NCBI GenBank assembly: GCA_016280955.1 | Contig: JAEEHV010000006.1 | Span: 1-64,000 of the forward strand | Source: Candidatus Gastranaerophilales bacterium | Lineage (GTDB): Bacteria > Cyanobacteriota > Vampirovibrionia > Gastranaerophilales > Gastranaerophilaceae | Direction: 5' to 3' | DNA length: 64,000 bases | Shown here: piece after piece, positions 59,667 through 64,000 of the stretch | Layout: the number at the start of each line of letters is the position of its first letter | How positions within the stretch are numbered: the stretch's first letter is position 1 | Program-made: the position numbers and the translations under genes | Notes under the pieces: generated by a model | The model's input: only the letters and a program-made list of their open reading frames with translations | Databases searched by the model: none | What the model was told of the DNA's origin: nothing

Positions 59667-61316
59667 TTAATTATTTCCCTTAATCATAATATATCTTCTC
59701 CCCTCATCAACAACGGAATAATTAAGATTGCCAAACTCCTCGTTAATAGATTTTTTCTTAATTATTACATAATTATCAGGTTTTTCCAATTCTCGTTTTA
59801 AGTCATTAATATCATAATTTATTCCGAAATTAACCTTTTTGCTGTCATCACCGTAATATATTAATGAATATTTATGTGTAAAGTTATAGCAAGTTACAGA
59901 TTTATTATCATTTTTAGCGATTTTTGCAAATTGCATTAAATCATTTTGACCGAATTTATAATCTATATTAAAAAATTTACCTGTTCCAAAAGCACTCAGA
60001 CAGAGCATAAATGCAACATAAACAGAAAAAACACCAATAAAATTTTTATATTTTGCTGCTGTTATTGATAATATTCCGGTTAAAAACAGGAGGGTTATAC
60101 AAAGCGGTTTTGCACATAATATATCCTCATTAAGCTGTTCGGGAAGAAAATATCCGGTAAATAATGCTACGATAGAAGCTAAAATAAATATACCGCCAGT
60201 TATATAGACAGTAATATTGATAATTTTGGAATTTTCACCGTTTTTAATGTAATTTGTCCATATATAGCCACCGAGGAGTGCAATAAACGGAAATATCGGC
60301 AGAATATATGTAATAAGCTTTGTTTTTGATACGGAAAAGAATATTAGGGTTAAAATTGAAATAATTGTACAAAACATTATTATTTGTAAATTAGCTGAAT
60401 TATTTTTAAAACTAATCTCTTTCTTTATCAAATTTTTTATAAGAACCGAAATTGACGACATTATCCATGGGAAAAAACCCCAAAGAAGTGTCAGTATGTA
60501 AAAATAAAACGGCTGTTCTCTGCCTAAATCCTGAGTTCCGAAGAATCTTGCCACATGGTGTTTAATAATAAATTCGTTATAAAAAAGCGGATTGTGCATT
60601 TTAAGCATTATTATGTGCCAGGGAAGTGTAATACCCAGAAATAAAATAATACCTACCAGTAAATACTGAGGTTTAAATATCTCTTTTAATTTTTTTGAGT
60701 ATAAATAAATGAAAAACATTGAACCGAAAGGTATTACAAAACCGGGTATGCCTTTTGCCATTACAGCCAATGCCGAAAATATATAAAAAAGCCACCACAT
60801 ATATTTTTTATTTTGTTCTTTAACATAAAATGTAAATATTCCAAACCCTAATGATAGAGCAATACAAGAGCTAAGAACAATATCAAGAATTGCAAATTTA
60901 GCGAGTATGACAAATTCCAGTGATGTAGCAAGAATAAGAGATGATATTATACCAAAAGTTCTTGAGATTGCCCTTTTTCCGATAAAATATACCATAAAGC
61001 AAGAGAGTGAGCCGTATAAAGCTGCCGGAAATCTTGCTGCCGCTTCCGACACTTTTCCAAATAACAAGAATGAAAGACATTCCGACCAGAAATATAATGG
61101 CGGTTTTTCAAAGAAAAATTCTTTATTAAGGTATAAAGTTAAAAAATCTTTTGAATTAAACATAGTTTTTGACATAGAGACATATCTTGACTCATCAACA
61201 TCCATAAGTGCATAAGACCAAATATTATGAAAAAAAATAAAATAGAATAAGATACATAATCCGAGAACTGTAAATAGTTCCGTATGTTTAGATATTATAC
61301 CTTTAATCTTTTCCAT
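59667..61316 (-). CDS. ArnT-like glycosyltransferase (GT39/GT83, PMT superfamily)
   Basis: 549 aa with about 11-12 membrane helices. The PMT-type catalytic loop is near the start: MDVDESRYVSM (DE), then FFEKPPLYFW. A second loop carries HHVARFFG. It uses polyprenyl-phosphate sugars to modify lipid A, glycans or proteins outside the membrane. It is co-transcribed with waaA (stop and start 1 bp apart), so lipid A is the likely acceptor. Confidence 0.88.
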   Translation of the reverse strand: MEKIKGIISKHTELFTVLGLCILFYFIFFHNIWSYALMDVDESRYVSMSKTMFNSKDFLTLYLNKEFFFEKPPLYFWSECLSFLLFGKVSEAAARFPAALYGSLSCFMVYFIGKRAISRTFGIISSLILATSLEFVILAKFAILDIVLSSCIALSLGFGIFTFYVKEQNKKYMWWLFYIFSALAVMAKGIPGFVIPFGSMFFIYLYSKKLKEIFKPQYLLVGIILFLGITLPWHIIMLKMHNPLFYNEFIIKHHVARFFGTQDLGREQPFYFYILTLLWGFFPWIMSSISVLIKNLIKKEISFKNNSANLQIIMFCTIISILTLIFFSVSKTKLITYILPIFPFIALLGGYIWTNYIKNGENSKIINITVYITGGIFILASIVALFTGYFLPEQLNEDILCAKPLCITLLFLTGILSITAAKYKNFIGVFSVYVAFMLCLSAFGTGKFFNIDYKFGQNDLMQFAKIAKNDNKSVTCYNFTHKYSLIYYGDDSKKVNFGINYDINDLKRELEKPDNYVIIKKKSINEEFGNLNYSVVDEGRRYIMIKGNN

Positions 61317-61339
61317 ATTTCCTCCATTATACGCATATT

Positions 61340-63142
61340 TTATTTGTTACGTTGAAAAAATTTAGCTATATCCTTGTGTTCAATAATTTTTGATATAGGT
61401 CTGCCGTGCGGGCAGGTAAACGGTTTTTCACAACTTCGCCAGTTCTTTATAATCTCCTGCATTTGAAATTGATTCAGATAAGTATTTGCTTTAACTGCAG
61501 CTTTACACGAAGTGGTAATAAGTATTTGCTCCTCTATGTTGTCAATATCACCTGATATATGTTCTAAAATATCTGCAAGTATTTCTTTTGGAGGTATTTT
61601 CGATAATATTTGAGGAACTTTTCTGAATATTAGCTCATTTTCTGATATAAAATCAACCTCATATCCGAATTTTTGTAACTTATCCGTATTTGTTTCTAAT
61701 AATGCCTTATCGGCAGATGATATTTGTATAACATCGGATATAAACAATAACTGACAATCAATATTTTTCGTTTTTTTAAGCTGTTCATATATATAACGTT
61801 CTTCCGCAATATGCTGATCAACAATTTCAAGTCCTTCATCTCTTTCAATAAGGATGTATGTTTTTTTATACTGACCGATAATATTTTCTTCCTGTGTGAA
61901 ACTATTTTCGTTAATTATTTGTTTCTGATTTAACATTATTGATTGTTGTTTTTGTGTACTATTAGCGGTATTTGCGTATGATACACGTGGAAGCGGCACA
62001 ACATTTTGAGTGCCGGAATCAGAATTTTTGAAAATATCGGCAAGTGTTGCACCTTGTTCAACAAAGATACTGTCTTCTTTAGTATTATCACCTGAAAAAT
62101 CATTATTATATTTATTCTCATTATTTATATAATTATTACCTGAATTATCACGATTTTTTGCAGTTAGACTGTTATTTATAGCAGTAAAAATAAAATTAAA
62201 TATCTGGTTTGAATTTTTATATCTTACTTCTTTTTTTGTCGGATGAACATTAACATCAACATCTTCAGACGGAATTTGCAAGTTTAGTACTATAAAAGGA
62301 TATCTGGTAGATGCAGTTAGATTTTTATAAACCATATCAATAGATTTATTGAACACCGGGCATTTTACAATCCTTGAATTTACATAAGTATAATAATCTT
62401 TTTTGCTTGCCCTTGTATAATCCGGGGTGCTGACATAGCCCGAAATGTATAATCCTGAAAGTTTATCGGAATAGTTAACTTCACAGAAATTTTTATCAGT
62501 ATTTTCTGAAAATACTTCCTTCATAACAAGCGGTAAATTTCCTTGTCCGGTTGTCTTAAGTATTAATTTCCCGTTATTTTTCAATTCAAAAGATATATTT
62601 GAATTAATTATTGCCAAAGACTGTACCAGCTCATTTATATATGCAAATTCGGTTTTTTCTGACTTAAGAAACTTTAAACGTGCGGGAATATTATAGAATA
62701 GTTCTTTTATCTCCATAATTGTGCCTATTGCACAACCGGTTTTAGACTGTTTTACTTCGGAATTTTCACATTCTACCTTAATTCCTGTTTCAGAATCTTT
62801 TGTTCTTGTAATACAGGTAAGTTTAGATATGGAAATAATGCTTGCGAGTGCTTCTCCGCGGAAACCCATTGTTGATATATTATACAAATCATTTTCTGAT
62901 TTAATTTTACTGGTTGCATGTTTAGTAAATGCAAGTACAATATCATCTTCCTCAATTCCTGAACCGTTATCGGCAATTCTAAGATTTCTGCATTCGTTTG
63001 ATACTTCGATACTTATTTTAGTAGCTCCTGCATCAATGGAATTTTCTACCAACTCTTTGACAACCGAGTACGGACGTTCAATAACCTCGCCGGCTGCTAT
63101 TTGATTTATTACATTTGTTGATAGCTGAACTATTTTCCCCAT
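61340..63142 (-). CDS. mutL: DNA mismatch repair protein MutL
   Basis: 600 aa. GHKL ATPase: VKELVENSIDAGATKI, DNGSGIEEDDI, TMGFRGEALASI; transducer domain with NVHPTKKEVRY. A low-complexity linker of Asn-rich sequence (about 335-415) precedes the dimerisation domain. D442QHIAEERYIYE, SCKAAVKAN and CPHGRP resemble the metal endonuclease motifs of MutL in bacteria lacking MutH, so it probably nicks DNA itself. Confidence 0.95.
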   Translation of the reverse strand: MGKIVQLSTNVINQIAAGEVIERPYSVVKELVENSIDAGATKISIEVSNECRNLRIADNGSGIEEDDIVLAFTKHATSKIKSENDLYNISTMGFRGEALASIISISKLTCITRTKDSETGIKVECENSEVKQSKTGCAIGTIMEIKELFYNIPARLKFLKSEKTEFAYINELVQSLAIINSNISFELKNNGKLILKTTGQGNLPLVMKEVFSENTDKNFCEVNYSDKLSGLYISGYVSTPDYTRASKKDYYTYVNSRIVKCPVFNKSIDMVYKNLTASTRYPFIVLNLQIPSEDVDVNVHPTKKEVRYKNSNQIFNFIFTAINNSLTAKNRDNSGNNYINNENKYNNDFSGDNTKEDSIFVEQGATLADIFKNSDSGTQNVVPLPRVSYANTANSTQKQQSIMLNQKQIINENSFTQEENIIGQYKKTYILIERDEGLEIVDQHIAEERYIYEQLKKTKNIDCQLLFISDVIQISSADKALLETNTDKLQKFGYEVDFISENELIFRKVPQILSKIPPKEILADILEHISGDIDNIEEQILITTSCKAAVKANTYLNQFQMQEIIKNWRSCEKPFTCPHGRPISKIIEHKDIAKFFQRNK

Positions 63143-63313
63143 ATAAAAACAAAAACTCCCTGCAAATGTCTTATTTTGCCATAAAATAATTATACATCAA
63201 CAACATTTTTATTTATATAGTAATTATGTAATTAAGCTAAATTCACATTATTTTTACAAAATTTAACAAGATAATATTTTATATGATATAATTATCGTAA
63301 GGAGTATATATAA

Positions 63314-64000
63314 ATGGCAACTAAAAAAGATAAAAATAAAAAAATTAAAGTCGCATTTCCTCACATGGGAACTATTTCTATAGCTTGGGCTGCCGGTATG
63401 AGAAAAATTGGCGTTGAACCTTATGTACCGCCTTATACAAGCAAAAAAACATTATCTTACGGTACAAAAAATTCACCTGAAGCAATTTGTTTACCATACA
63501 AATTAATTCTAGGCAACTTTATTGAAGCTATTGAAGGCGGTGCTGACTATGTTGCTATGATTACATCTCCCGGTATTTGCAGACTTGGTGAATACGGCAA
63601 TAATATAAATACGACATTAAAAGATCTCGGATATAAAGCAAATTATATTGAACTTTCGCTTTATGACGGAATTAAGGGTTTATATAAATTTTTAGTTGAG
63701 CTTTCAGGCAAAAATGATCCGATATTAATTTTAAGAACAATCAATATCGTTATAAGAAAAATCTTTGTAATTGATGACTTAAACAGTGCTTTATCATACT
63801 ACAGGGCAAGAGAAATACATATTGGTGATGCCGAAAAGAACTACAAAAAAGCATTAAAAATTATTGATAAAGCTGACAGTACACGAGAACTTAAAAAGGC
63901 TTATGATATAGCTTTAAAAGAAATAGAAAAAACAGAAATAGATGCAGAGAGAGAAGTCCTTCATGTTGATTTAACAGGTGAAATATTTCTTGTTAATGAC
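63314..64000 (+). CDS. CoA protein activase/acyl-CoA dehydratase activase-type protein, cut by window end
   Basis: The frame is open from ATG 63314 (GGAG upstream) to the window edge, 229 codons so far. The N-terminus resembles the DUF2229 family: VAFPHMGTISIAWAAGMRKI, SYGTKNSPEAICLPYKLILG (Cys ligand candidate), MITSPGICRLGEYG. These proteins bind an Fe-S cluster and are related to activators of 2-hydroxyacyl-CoA dehydratases. The rest lies beyond the window, so the family call rests on about half of the protein. Confidence 0.75.
   Translation, partial: MATKKDKNKKIKVAFPHMGTISIAWAAGMRKIGVEPYVPPYTSKKTLSYGTKNSPEAICLPYKLILGNFIEAIEGGADYVAMITSPGICRLGEYGNNINTTLKDLGYKANYIELSLYDGIKGLYKFLVELSGKNDPILILRTINIVIRKIFVIDDLNSALSYYRAREIHIGDAEKNYKKALKIIDKADSTRELKKAYDIALKEIEKTEIDAEREVLHVDLTGEIFLVND

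Overview
The window is strongly AT-rich, densely coded chromosomal DNA with short intergenic gaps and mostly AGGAG/GGAG ribosome sites. It comes from a diderm bacterium: it encodes a Kdo transferase (waaA), an ArnT-like lipid glycosyltransferase and an MCE/MlaD protein. It also carries a flagellar/type III export gate (flhA), a PilZ protein, an HD-GYP protein, a class III signal-type pilin (FTLAEVLI), the DXP-pathway enzyme ispG, and many hypothetical proteins of a style I associate with Gastranaerophilales (non-photosynthetic Cyanobacteria, 'Melainabacteria'). That lineage assignment is inference from gene style and composition, not from a marker gene; no rRNA is present.

Layout. 1-2.4 kb is an accessory strip, all on the minus strand: a 96-aa gene, a small ORF, a four-helix membrane protein and a RHH/ParE toxin-antitoxin pair. 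Two ~140-bp direct repeats flank the toxin-antitoxin pair and a weaker third copy follows the membrane gene, giving a cassette-like look. 2.5-10.7 kb holds a kinase-like protein, a KtrB/KtrA potassium transporter with a linked 2-TM protein, a patatin phospholipase, a secreted protein, a pilin, an FRG-like protein, clpP and rpmB. 10.8-15.8 kb is a five-gene signalling operon (GAF/HD-GYP, secreted TPR protein, two LuxR-type response regulators, pentapeptide protein). 15.9-20.5 kb holds a GT2 glycosyltransferase, trigger factor, a VanX-type dipeptidase and secreted or hypothetical proteins.

20.8-26.6 kb is a ~5.8-kb integrated element in tRNA-Val(UAC), bounded by identical 47-bp repeats of the tRNA 3' half. 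It carries a Fic protein, a 775-aa P-loop ATPase with two deoxyribosyltransferase/TIR-like N-terminal regions, a serine recombinase, a small coiled-coil protein and a tyrosine recombinase that has lost its N-terminal domain. This is the best candidate for an undescribed (probably anti-phage) system. Left of it lies an older tRNA-Val remnant split by a ~95-bp palindrome.

26.8-64 kb is core genome with interspersed hypothetical genes: dapB-asd, a flhA-pilZ operon, recG, a divergent RelA/SpoT-like protein, paired acyltransferases, tRNA-Lys, glmS, upp, mlaD, TPR proteins, ispG, ilvD, a 5-formyl-THF cyclo-ligase, an HNH-like protein, gmk, a degenerate ThDP enzyme, an alpha-glucan phosphorylase homologue lacking the expected PLP lysine, an MnmC-like methyltransferase with an insertion, waaA, an ArnT-like protein, mutL, and the start of a CoA-activase-type Fe-S protein cut by the window edge.

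All functional calls are by reading motifs and family resemblance; no database search was run.
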